A DNA stretch of 46,808 bases from Bondarzewia mesenterica (taxonomy: Eukaryota > Basidiomycota > Agaricomycetes > Russulales > Bondarzewiaceae), in assembly GCA_004802705.1 (NCBI GenBank), contig SGPL01000246.1:1-46808 (forward strand), given 5' to 3'. The translations under genes were made by a program, and so were the position numbers. Positions 20,069-30,264 of this stretch are shown here, one piece after another; positions within the stretch are counted from its first letter, which is position 1, and each line of letters begins with the position of its first letter. Under the pieces are notes generated by a model, which worked only from the letters and a program-made list of their open reading frames with translations, did not search any database and had not been told where the DNA came from.

Positions 20069-23000
20069 ATGTCGCCTCCCCTNTTCCTNCTCTTCTCTTT
20101 GCTGATTGTTTGCGCAATTCTTGCGACATGTTTTGCTGAAACCCTCACTTTGAAGCGCGAACTCAAGAGTGGACCATCTGCTGGTCTCACCAAGGTCGAT
20201 ACATTGCGTTTCTTGCCTCCGCTNGAGCACACGACTTCCAGCTCCGCGGACGAAACAAACGATGCTATGGAGCTATTGGATGTTGTTTTGGTGGCTTCAG
20301 TTGATGGCAAGTTTCACGCTCTTAATAGGAGGACGGGCGAAAAGCTCTGGTCTATGCCATCCACTTCCATGTTTACAGCAGGCGCGTCTGGCGCTTCTGC
20401 TTCCGTCCCACCATCCCTCCAGCCCCTCATCGCAACTCAGCATGCCGATTATGGTTTGGAAGTTGACGACGAAACACTCATGCAGGAGACGTATATCATC
20501 GAACCTCAGTCCGGAGATATTTACGTAGCCTCCTCGCCGTCCGGACCTCTCCAGCGTCTCCCATTTTCCATGCCTCAGCTCGTCGACATGTCACCATTCA
20601 GTTTCGGAGAAGGCGATAGAAGGGTCTTTGTTGGAAGGAAGAAGACATCACTGTTGCTGATCGAATTGGAGACGGGGAGAGTGAAGGCNGCNCTAGACTC
20701 GGAATGTCCGTGGGACCCATTCGATGATTTCGCCGAGAGAGATGTGATGGACGTAGACTTAGANGAGCTCGATGGTACNAAGCCTCACCGTGCTCATTAC
20801 TCNACGGAAGTCTACATTGGACGCACCGGTAAGTGTTTGTTCATCCATTANCCCANAGCNCAGTGACANTACATTCNACACATAAGATTACCANATCTCT
20901 ATCCATACCCGTCCGCAGTCNCCATCTTCGCGGAGACCACCNNTTCAGAATCTCTCGTTCTCGACCTATGGNCCGAATAATCAGGATTTGGAGCAACAGG
21001 CAGTATACCACCGCACCGCCGACGATACCTACGTAGAGTCGCTGCCCAATGGGGAGATCATATCTCTAAAGACCAATAACCCGACAAGCTCCGATTCTGC
21101 TAATTNNATGTGGGCACAGAAATTTNCGAATCCCATGTGAGTAATTTTATTTCTTACGGCTCTTTGAATCGTGTCATGAATCAATCCCACCATGNGGTTG
21201 NNCGGAGAACTGTATNTGCCCGAAGGTNCNCTCTTGCAGGACTCATNCATAGAGCTAGACCTCAGGCTCTTGATGATTTCATAGACCGCGTTTTGAGTTG
21301 GCATCTCAGAGCATTCGAGGTANGCCTCGCCCCNCGCGAAANGGATACAGGTCACATATCTGCTATTTTGGGGTTGAGATCCANTCACAGCCTCTGTAGC
21401 NATTTNCTCTCTGCCGAGTTTCATGGCTNTGCACATNTTCTGTCAATTTTTTTCCCAACGAGTCATGTCTCCTCTCNCTNNNGNCATCGNTGNTNNNTGN
21501 TGCTCAGTNTTTGNCNTCNTNGANGNNNNAAGNAGCGCAGANGNNCNAGGATCCATTCGTTCTTCTACAACCGCGCCCCCGCCTCCAAGACGTCCTACCG
21601 ACCTCCGATCTTCCCGCAGCCGTTAAATCACGTCGNTTTCCTAATCTTGATTCTGCCTATGTCGGACTGGTCAAAGAGACCGGTTCNCTTTTCGCATTAA
21701 GCCCCGACCATTTCCCGCTCGTCGTCTTTGGCGGTACGCATGATAAACAATTGAAGGCCATTGACCCCCCACCAGGTGTGATGGATCCTCGTGCCACGAA
21801 CGCTCCACTTGACCTTCGTGAGCTCTGCTCAAGCGGTAGCACAGACCGTCGCTGTCTGACAGGTGTTCGCCCACTGGAGGCAAACAGCCGTTCGCGCTTG
21901 GCACGTTTGCTGGACGGTGCGCCGACGGTCGCCCTGCCTCCGTCCGCCAACAGTAACTCGCAAATATATGAAAGTGATACGCTCCAAGAACAGCCTGTCG
22001 GGATCGAGGGCGGCAATACATCATTTGGGCACTCCTGGCCTTGGGTATCTAGCGGGCAACAGCCCACGCGGCACGGGGAATCACCGGCTGTTCACTCGTC
22101 CGCGGCAGCCCTCTTTGCTCTCGTTGTGCTGGCTATCAGCGCATTCTGGATCGTACGGAAACGGAGTGTCCACCGATTAGTAGAGAAGGTCTCTGCGCTC
22201 GTCAAGGAGACTCCTGTTCAGGATGAGCTCAAGGGGCAGGCAGTTGTTGGTACGGCCAGGTCAGACGACCCCATCCCTTCCGAGAATGATGTTCGAGAGC
22301 CTGCATCATCACCTCCGCTGGACCACCCTCCAATACCTAAAAAACGAAAACGCGAAAGCCTTAGTGGTAAACGGCAGTGAGTCGGCAGAACCCATTGCCG
22401 ATGCGGCTGAGGATGATAGCGAGAAAGAGGGTGATGCGGCTGCTACACCGGGCAAGCGGAAATCCGCCCGAAGACGACGAGGCAAGAAAAAGAAGGGAAA
22501 TGCTAAGGAAGCCGCGGTAGAAGAGGGAGAGGGGGATGGGGACGAAAACGAGAAGCCGGAGAAACTAGAGGACTTTGTCGTCGTTCCTACGCCTGCACCA
22601 TCCCTCGTGCTTCCAACACCCAAACCTGTTTCTTCGCCTTCACTGATTGTTTCAGACACAGTCCTAGGTATGTCTTCCACCTTGCACGTGGGTCTAGTTC
22701 TGACGTAGCTCCGCAGGCTTTGGCTCCCACGGCACAGTGGTTTACCAGGGTTCTCTGCAAGGACGTGCGGTAGCCGTCAAGCGGCTGCTGCAAGACTTCG
22801 TGACCCTCGCGTCTCGCGAAGTGAGCTTGCTGCAGGACGCGGACGATCATCCAAACGTCATCCGGTACTACTACCAGGAGGCACAGGCGAATTTCTTGTA
22901 CATTGCACTTGAGCTGTGCCCAGCATCTCTGGCGGACATCATCGAGCGACCGGACCAGTTGCGTGACATCGCGGTCGCATTCGATCCGAAAAAGGCGCTG

Positions 23001-24129
23001 CGACAGATCACGTCGGGTCTTCGACATCTCCATGCGTTGAAGATCGTGCATCGAGATATCAAGCCGCAGAATATCCTAATATCGAGTGCGAAGAAAGGCG
23101 TGGGCGAGTCGTCGGGGCATCGAATGCTGATTTCGGACTTTGGGCTGTGTAGAAAGCTGGAGTTCGACCAGACCAGTTTTGTGCCTACGGCGAATGGAGT
23201 ATTGGGTGTGGGCACCGTCGGCTGGCGTGCACCTGAGATTCTCCGAGGCGAGGTGAAGCTTGACGAGGCGATGAGCGATGACTCGCAGTCGTCACGAGAT
23301 AGTGTGGAGACCACAACGAGCAATAGCACCGCAGGGAAGTCAAATCCGACGAGGTTGACCAAATCCGTGGATATCTTCGCATTGGGATGTCTATTCTACT
23401 ATGTCCTGACCAATGGCGGGCACCCGTTTGGAGACCGATTTGAACGGGAGGTGAACATTCTGCGAAATGCGCGTTCGTTGGATGGGTTGGAACAGTTTGG
23501 TGAAGAAGGCTCGGAGGCGGTGGATCTCATCAGTGCGATGCTTGAGCCCGAGGCATCAGCAAGGTGCGCCCGTTTTAGGACCTTCGCCTTTCACTAATAA
23601 TCTGACGATGCGCGCTCCGCAGACCGGATACATCTACATGTCTAATGCATCCGTATTTCTGGGATCCTGGGCGAAGATTAGCATTCTTGCAAGACGCATC
23701 CGACCGCTTTGAGATCATGTGTCGCGACCCCCGCGATCCGGACCTAACTGCATTAGAAGAAGGCGCTATCAATGTTGTTGGCCCCGATTGGCCATCGCGC
23801 TTGGACAAAATATTTGTCGAAAATCTCGGGAAGTTCAGAAAGTACGATGGACGGTCGGTCCAGGATCTCCTGCGTGCATTACGAAACAAGGTGCGGTCCA
23901 TCGTCTAAGATGACCTTGAAGTATTCCTCATTTTGTTGAACAACAGAAACACCATTATCAAGACCTGCCGGACAACGTTAAGCGCCACGTCGGTTCCATG
24001 CCAGAAGGCTACCTCTCTTATTTTACTCGTCGATTCCCTCGCTTGTTCCTTCACGTGCACTCCGTCATAGCAAACTCTTCTCTGCGGCAAGAATCCATGT
24101 TCCGTTCGTATTTCGATCTGACTGAATGA
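20069..24129 (+). CDS. IRE1: IRE1: ER stress sensor kinase / endoribonuclease
   Basis: IRE1 senses unfolded protein in the ER lumen, dimerises, and splices the HAC1/XBP1-type mRNA with its C-terminal RNase. Exons: 20069-20828, 20919-21136, about 21508-22667, 22717-23563, 23623-23890 and 23947-24129 (about 1,145 residues). A signal peptide (LFSLLIVCAILATCFA) leads into the luminal beta-propeller region (VASVDGKFHALNRRTGEKLW, NLSFSTYGPNNQDLEQQAVY, DPFVLLQPRPRLQDVLP). One transmembrane helix follows at about 22100-22160, then a Lys/Arg- and Glu-rich linker. The kinase shows VLGFGSHGTVVYQG, AVKRLL, HRDIKPQNIL, SDFGLCRKL and GTVGWRAPE. The RNase (KEN) domain shows FLQDASDRFEIM, KYDGRSVQDLLRALRNKKHH with the expected catalytic Tyr/Arg/His set, and SYFTRRFPRLF. 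Two frame problems: the N-rich junction near 20919-20945, and one surplus base near the A6 run at 22339-22344. Confidence 0.95.
21137..21507 (+). other. Oversized (about 371 nt) intron in IRE1 luminal region
   Basis: The donor AT|GTGAGT at 21136/21137 closes the exon ending KFxNP. The next recognisable luminal block, DPFVLLQPRPRLQ, resumes after a CTCAG at about 21503-21507. The insert is six to seven times longer than the other introns in this gene and contains more than 20 Ns. Confidence 0.55.
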
Positions 24130-24622
24130 CCAATTCATTGTATGTATTCAATACCTTAATCATTGTTCTCTTTCCGCACTTTGGTTCTCTCGCATTGGAA
24201 GCTCTTGCTCTATTTATCGGACGTGTATCTGTATCGACATCGAAATTCATATATTTACTCTATGGTTATTCATTGGTGTTCACTGTTGACTTGCGATCTC
24301 ATAACTAAAATTAGTATTCGAACACGCTCAAGCGCCGAGCAATGCAGAGCCAGTCATGCATGAATACAGAATGAACAGACTGCGGTCAGTGTTTAGGGAG
24401 TGAGGTACACGAGGGGTGTCGGTATGTACAATGGTATACAACAGGTGCTCTGATATGGGCGGAAGACATGTACAGTATGTAAAGTGGTACTGAAACATGT
24501 ACAACGTGTATGAGACACAAATACATATAGTACAACGTGAATGCAAAAGTCCTTGTCCGAATGAAGATGCACGACCCATAAGATTGATGCGAAGTAAATT
24601 TTAGTGGCTCAGTTTCCAGAAC
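24130..24622. other. Convergent intergenic region, no supported gene
   Basis: 3' flanks of IRE1 (+) and the membrane-anchored hypothetical gene (-). Frames here are short and A/T-rich. Alternating GTACA-type words are common between 24420 and 24540, but no gene or ordered repeat is seen. Confidence 0.5.
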
Positions 24623-26303
24623 TTAGTGTCCATGACCAACCACGATCAAGGCCACGACGAAGGCGACCACCAACACCACACCACTCACTGCTGCCGCGAT
24701 ACGACATCGCACGACCCAGGCCTCTCCACCACGCCTCGTCCGCACGACCATCTTCTCGTCACCAGAATCGAGCTCGCCCGCGTCGAGAGTACAATGACTG
24801 AAAGGATTCAAACGCGACCACCAGCGAGTCCCGACGACCTTGGTGGTATCTTGTCGCTCCGGCGCGTCCGACTCCATCTTCGTCTCTTGCGGGACATCTT
24901 CGCCTTCGAGAAGTTTGTGCTCCTCAATCTGCTTGCCCTTTCCCTTTCCGTCACTCTCCCCAAACGTGCTTTTATCCTTCCCCGGGACCTTGTGCACCAT
25001 GAAGAAGGGAAGGATGGGCCCTTTGCCCTCTCCGTCGATACCCCGTCCCTCGTCGACGAGCCATCCCCCCGATAAGCCAGCACCAAGGTGCGGCGAAACC
25101 GACCCAAAAGAGGAGGGCGGGGAGCGGGGGGGAGCTCGATTTTGGAGGGAAGGAGTAGCGAGAACGAGGGTCGGGTGCTGCCGAAGGAGAGGCCTTTGCG
25201 CCAGCGACGAGAAAGGAAGGACGAAGAGACGGATGGGGGACTGCGTTCGCGTTCTTGGCGTTGTCGGAGCTGTGGCGGGGAGGGTGAGACAGAGGGGAGC
25301 GACTCAACAAAGGTCGCTTCCGGATCGATGGCCTGTGGTTCGACAGAAGTCGCGTTTNGGTCGGTTGGTTGTGGTTCGACGCCGTTGGCATCTGGATCGT
25401 TTAGTTGTGCTTCGACGTCGGGATCGGGGTCGGAATTGAGTTCGGGAGAGTGATCTGAGGCGGCGTCGGTGCGGGCAGTGACAAAGCTGCCGGTACGCTC
25501 CGACGCTGCGTCCTCGTACACAGTCGAGAAGAGCTGTGGACCTGCGCGGTGCGACGCTACGAACGGAGGTCGAAGGTCGAGAGGGGGGAGTGTCGGTGCA
25601 GGGCCCGTGCCCACCGTACGCAACGAGCTAGAAGAAGCTTGCGAGATCGAGCGTTTCAATGGACGTTTGAGGAAAGCGGAGTAAGTCGATGCGTGGTCGC
25701 CTGTCACATCATTCACATGAACAGACGTTTCGAGAGAGAAAAGGACGTGTGAAAAACGCTACCGTGATCGAAAGACGCGGGAGTCCCGGGCGTCAACGGA
25801 GAAAGGTTCACAGGCGAGACCCGTCTATCCCTCCGGTCCCCAACCAATTGCGCCTGCTCGATGATGGGAGACAAGGGCTTGAGATGCAGCAGTGTCAAGC
25901 TGTCATTTGATTCCGTCGGGCGATCGTCGAAGGCCATATCGAGTTGCAGTGAGCGGTTGCTCGATACTGACGCATGTCTGTATATCCTAGACCCCGCAGC
26001 GGGCCATGAAGGAAGAACTGGCGATGAGACGGACCGCCCAAGAGGATGTGCATGTGCGTATACGGTGGTCGGGCGCCGGGGCGCGTGGAGGCTCTTAGAC
26101 GAGGAGCCTGAATTGCATGGCAGCCAGTTGATTCGGGAGGGGCGGGCGTAGTGATGGTCTACGATAGAACTCGGGGGAGGCGAGGGGGGAGGCCATCCGT
26201 CAGTGCTTGGTCGGCGCATTCTGGGGCGTCCTCGAGTTGAGGCAACCTCGGGGTCGGCTTTAGAGGAGCTGGAGGGAAAAAATTGGGATATCGGGTTGTG
26301 CAT
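24623..26303 (-). CDS. Unrecognised Ser/Pro/Arg-rich protein with C-terminal transmembrane anchor
   Basis: Exons 26303-25763, 25700-25104 and 25029-24623 join in frame to about 514 residues; the second intron (25103-25030) was chosen by phase and is the least sure. The N-terminus (MHNPISQFFPSSSSKADPEV) has no signal peptide. The middle is disordered and includes an imperfect repeat of about ten residues built on VEPQ (NGVEPQPTD, TSVEPQAID, TFVESLP). Just before the end is a basic stretch, then one hydrophobic helix (AAAVSGVVLVVAFVVALIVV) and a three-residue tail, GHGH-like. That is the layout of a tail-anchored protein facing the cytosol. I recognise no domain. GC-rich codon bias produces long shadow frames on the plus strand. 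Confidence 0.6.
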
Positions 26304-27501
26304 ATCGCGCGCGGGGGCACAGCCGTTAGGTGGCTCAGAGGCAATACTTTAGTGAAGATCGAGTGAACAGGAAATATAACATGGATCTCATATAGACCGG
26401 TCATATATAGCCCAAGTGCCGATTGCCACGTGTATCTGGGCGTACCCAATGCGTGAGGCGGTGGGCCGCCTGAGGACATGAGGCGAGCCAGAAGATAGCC
26501 AACGTTCTCGCCTGGATCATCATTACCCTATGTACCATCCTCGAGCTTTGTAGAATCCGGATCGCAGGCAGATGGACGGCTGGTGATAGACCTTACTTTC
26601 ATGAATGCGTCCAAGACCCACGGTGGTGCAACTGACTTTAAATCTATGATACATTTTCAGTATTTCGTGCATACTTACAATGCGCGCACGTCCCTGTCAA
26701 TGAGACACATATCGAGTGGAGCCCAATACGACAAAGTGACATAGTGAAGGCGTGCAAACGAGTGATCAGTTATTTACAACGAGGTTTGGGTGAAAATTCA
26801 CCGAACATGGAATTCGACCTCCCACTGATGCATCGCTTAGATAAGTAATGGGAAAGCAGGGTTGAATCGTTGAAGCTCAGGCGTGCACGCGTGCAAAGCG
26901 AATAGCACATCATTAGGCGAACTAAGTAGCCCTGTTGGAAGAACTGAGGTTGCTGTCTAAAAAACAATCTGGCTCAACATCGGAGAGGAAGGAGTTATAC
27001 AGGATATAAAATTATGCTCACCTGCAGGGTCACCTGTATCCGATATACCCCGCGGCACTTTTGAACAGCCGCCGAACGCTTGCTGGAGACTTTGCTCCCA
27101 CGCGAGCCTCGACGAGAACACGCGCAACAGGTGCTGATGATCAGTCACTGTAAAGAGAATACAGGCATAACAGCAAGGACATAAAATTAGTGACATCCTG
27201 CGTGGTCATTGTAATGATTGAGAACAGATGCAGGAAAATGCTGAAATATGAAAAGAGCAAGCCGATTTGAACAGGATGATGAAGGGGTGGTCCGGAAATA
27301 ACTTGAAGGTATCGAAACAATGCCAAGGAATAATAATCAAAAATCGCCGATCCGCCATACAAACCTTCAGCAGTACTCTACACATAATGTTAGTAGGTAA
27401 GTAAATAGCAATCAAGACGTCCTACCGCACGCCACGGACGCAAAGTAGAGCGCTCACTGGTCGTGGTCGAGGTATCAATAAGTGACCAGCTAACAACATA
27501 C
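26304..27501. other. Gene-poor spacer
   Basis: About 1.2 kb between two minus-strand genes. Frames at 26159-26479, 26770-26967, 26957-27196, 27141-27362 and 27390-27734 (all -) have no recognisable content. The last is the alternative frame downstream of the acidic protein and could be part of its 3' UTR. Confidence 0.45.
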
Positions 27502-28288
27502 TCATGCTTTCGTCGATTCCCCTTGCTCCTTGTCTGTAACCTCCTCCACGGCGTCGACCTTCTCAACAGCGGAGAATTCGTCTGGACTGGGCAAGGTCTT
27601 GTACTCGGGATCGGATGTGGATGGGGGATGGGTGGTGGGCGTGGAAATTTCCTCGGTATCTGCACTTTTCTCCTCCGGGACTGGTGCCTCCACGACCGCA
27701 ACGGCCTCTTCCGATGTAAGCTCTCCGGCCGCATCCTTCATCTCTGTAACCGAAACCCTTCCCTCGTCTGCCACTGACGAGTCCTCGACCGACTCTTTTC
27801 CTACTGATTCTGTGTCTGGGTCCTCCTCGGCCTCCTCCGTCTCCTTTTCGGTGCTTGTCTCCGTCTTCGGCGAAGCTTCTGCAGGCACCTCCCCACTCGC
27901 TTTGTACCCATCCTCCAATTCAACTTCCTTCACTCCCCGCGTAACCGCTTTGACCCCAGTGTCCGTCTCTTTCCCCTTTGCGCTCATCTCTCCAAAATCG
28001 CTCATAACCGTGTCCTCGCGCTCAAGCTGTCCTCGTCGCTTCCTCGTACTGCCCTCGCCACGGGTATTCTCCTCGTCGTCATCATCGCTCATACGTCTCT
28101 TCTTCCCAATTGTAGGCGCGTTTTGATGTTGCTTAAAATTTAAGAAAATTTCAAAAATCACATTTGAATGCATTGATTAGGGCTATTAAGGTAAAAGGCC
28201 GGTGACTAGGAGACACACCATCATCGGACCATGGCCGGTCTGGACGCGAATATATTGAGGAAGAAATTCTGCGAATGAGTTTGAACAT
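27502..28288 (-). CDS. Unrecognised acidic low-complexity protein
   Basis: Two exons, 28288-28217 and 28131-27502, give 233 residues. The first exon reads MFKLIRRISSSIYSRPDRPW and SDDG. The second starts QHQNAPTIGKKRRMSDDDDEE, so a compact basic N-terminus precedes a long Glu/Ser/Thr/Val-rich acidic tail ending EQGESTKA. The frame also stays open upstream of exon 2 (to 28173), so a shorter start inside the intron, or at the internal Met before SDDDD, cannot be excluded. KKRR could be a nuclear localisation signal. No domain is visible and no function is assigned. The intron donor GGT|GTGTCT is weak. Confidence 0.55.
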
Positions 28289-29015
28289 CCTTAATTATTT
28301 CGGGGTATGATACAGCAACGAGGGGAGTTCCAGTGGTATAGGTCAAAAGGCTGCTTTAAGGCACGGGTGAGCATAAAGACGCGACAGCCAACTGGCAACA
28401 GCAGCCAACAAGCGCGCTGGCGAGTCACGTTGTGACGACACGCACGTGCCCTATTTCAAACCCCGTCACTACGATTCCGAGAAACGAGCCGAGCTTCCGT
28501 CGCAACTTGGTCGCAACCTCTACTTGCCCGCGAATAATGTTTTTAGGCCACAAAGCACTCAGACATTCGCTCTGCGATGAAAATTAGGCTGTATTTAGGT
28601 CAGCAATCTCGTAAGTCAACTCGCTATGCCATTCCGCTCCAGATGGCGTCTGGATTTCTCCCAACGTTCAATGAACTTTGGAAATACTAGCAGCGTTTGT
28701 GGTAATGTCTTCAATCTTGACTACCTGTATATAAGAACTATCTCTCTTGTTGCAGTTCTAAGTTAGCATGTGTTCAAATCGTGTCATGCAAACAATCACC
28801 GCCGCGCCGGATTGGATAGATCGACTGCGATGTGCAAAGACAAGAGTAGGTCTGTTATGATTTATCTCACTCGAACTGCGTAACTCCACCAGTATCATCC
28901 TGGTGCATGCCTGCATGTACGCAGCCTCAGCCTGATGGCCCTCATGAGGCCCTACTTATAGCAATGTATCCTCAACGGCGCATTATTAGCTCTCCGTTCA
29001 CCTGTCCTCTTTACC
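28289..29015. other. Divergent intergenic region upstream of the first DUF6593 gene
   Basis: About 730 bp between the acidic protein (-) and the first DUF6593 gene (+). It contains a TATA-like tatataag at 28728-28735. A plus-strand Met frame at 28231 runs 15 codons and stops. No gene supported. Confidence 0.5.
28728..28735 (+). promoter_or_regulatory. TATA-like box upstream of the first DUF6593 gene
   Basis: The 8-mer tatataag lies 280 bp 5' of the proposed ATG at 29016. That distance would need a long leader or a 5'-UTR intron, so the link to this gene is tentative. Confidence 0.3.
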
Positions 29016-30264
29016 ATGGCCTCATACATAACCTCCAGCGGCTCCGATCCTGCAGCGGGAATGTCAGATCCAATGTCTCCTTCTTCGAGGTAAGTGACAT
29101 ACTCTTTGCATTCATTGAATTACATGGAATGTATGCGTGAAGTATTTTCAGGTACACAAATTCATTTACGTTGCCTGTAGAGGAGGAGGATACTGCTTCG
29201 ATTGATGAGGGTTCACATACCTCCTTCCACACCTCCCGATGCCGTGCCTCCGCAGTCAGCGAACACCCCTATTTTATCCAACAAGCCCAGAGACAGCATG
29301 AAACCGAGTCTGAACCCGCGTCGCCAAGTCGCACCCTTCCCTATGGAGGAAGTTCATCGGATACCATCGTCCTGTCATGGAAACCTCCCCAAGCTTCTCA
29401 TGACTCGAATACCTCATTCAACAAGACTTCAATGCAAAGGGCGTTACTGCGGTAAGGGACTTCTGCTCGTGCATGGATGCGCTTCACGGTAGATCATGTT
29501 TGTTGATAACTCCTTTTTTTTATTTAGGCAATTAGTGATGGCAGCATCAGTGGAACCCCTCACTTATGTTTTCACCCCTCTATTGAATAATTCGATGCTC
29601 CTCATACCACCGCCGATTGCTCTTGACTCGAGCGCGCGTTACCACATTTCCATCCACCTCGACTGCTTTTCTCCGACGTCATACAGCACAGTCGTGAGAC
29701 GAGGAGCTTCTGAGACCGGTCAATATGTCGGAGAATTCAAGTGCGTTCAATCTCAGCCCTCAATCGTGACAGCTGATATCTCTTTAATTGGAAGAATGTG
29801 CAGTTCAAATGAACCCGACATGATCACCATTGGCACCGAGACGATGCGTATTGACGAAGCGCTGACGGCTACAAGCAAGAAGGGCATTGCATCATTACTC
29901 ACATGCCACCGACGTACAAACAAGTCCTTCAAACGAGAGACGTGGCGCTGGAGTTTCGGGCATGTCAACTTATTCTGGAGCTGCTGCCTCAATGTATACG
30001 AGGTGAGGGTGTATCCGGCCTCACGTCGCATTTTTTTCTGTTCATTCTCACCGTTGTTGTTGCTTCCGTAGTGCACGCTTCCTGCTGGTGCCGACGGACG
30101 GTTTGGTAGTCCCGTCAAGCTTGCTACGTTCACTCGCAAAAGTACGGCGATCGTGGGCAGGTCGGTACACCAGTGCTTGGCGACGCTTCAGGTGTACCAG
30201 CAAGGCAACACCTTTTTTTGACCAAGTATTGATGTCTGCCCTCATCATTGGTCGAGGACAGTGA
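29016..30264 (+). CDS. DUF6593-family protein, copy 1 (C-terminus frameshifted)
   Basis: Exons 29016-29089, 29152-29451, 29528-29740, 29795-30002 and 30072-30264 mirror the second copy at 32165-33490. Both have a short first exon ending in phase 2, an acidic second exon with EGSHT or DGSHT and an IVLSW motif, and a third exon of exactly 213 nt in both copies. Shared blocks are NSMLLIPPP, YHISIHLDCFSPTS, VVRRGASETGQYVGEF, then W..FGHVNLFW and a Cys that opens the last exon. DUF6593 is a basidiomycete family without known function. In the last exon a T7 run (30213-30219) brings an immediate TGA at 30219-30221. One T fewer restores FFDQVLMSALIIGRGQ, the conserved family end, to the TGA at 30262-30264. 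So this is either a sequencing error or a recent lesion. Unlike copy 2, there is no intron before the FGHVNLFW block. Confidence 0.72.

Larger units (their letters stand above)
8285..21550. other. Stretch of dense ambiguous bases (low-quality assembly)
   Basis: Ns are scattered every 50-200 bases from 8286 onward and become dense around 10960-11230, 16910-17050, 18210-18220 and 20850-21545. They lie inside otherwise conserved codons, for example the Tyr/Phe of threonine synthase after GGL, so they are unresolved calls rather than biology. Frame breaks in this interval should be read with that in mind. Confidence 0.9.

Noticed and set aside
22309..23362. Minus-strand frames opposite IRE1 (123, 154 and 163 codons)
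   Set aside because: The plus strand carries the unmistakable IRE1 linker and kinase; these are shadows.
24626..25453. Plus-strand frames of 149-199 codons
   Set aside because: Antisense of the membrane-anchored hypothetical gene; Arg/Gly-rich and domainless.
27530..28126. 198-codon Ser/Val/Thr-rich plus-strand frame
   Set aside because: Exact antisense of the acidic minus-strand protein; explained by its codon composition.
28231..28278. Plus-strand start MAGLDANILRKKF
   Set aside because: Stops after 15 codons with no GT donor that extends it; it lies over exon 1 of the acidic protein on the other strand.
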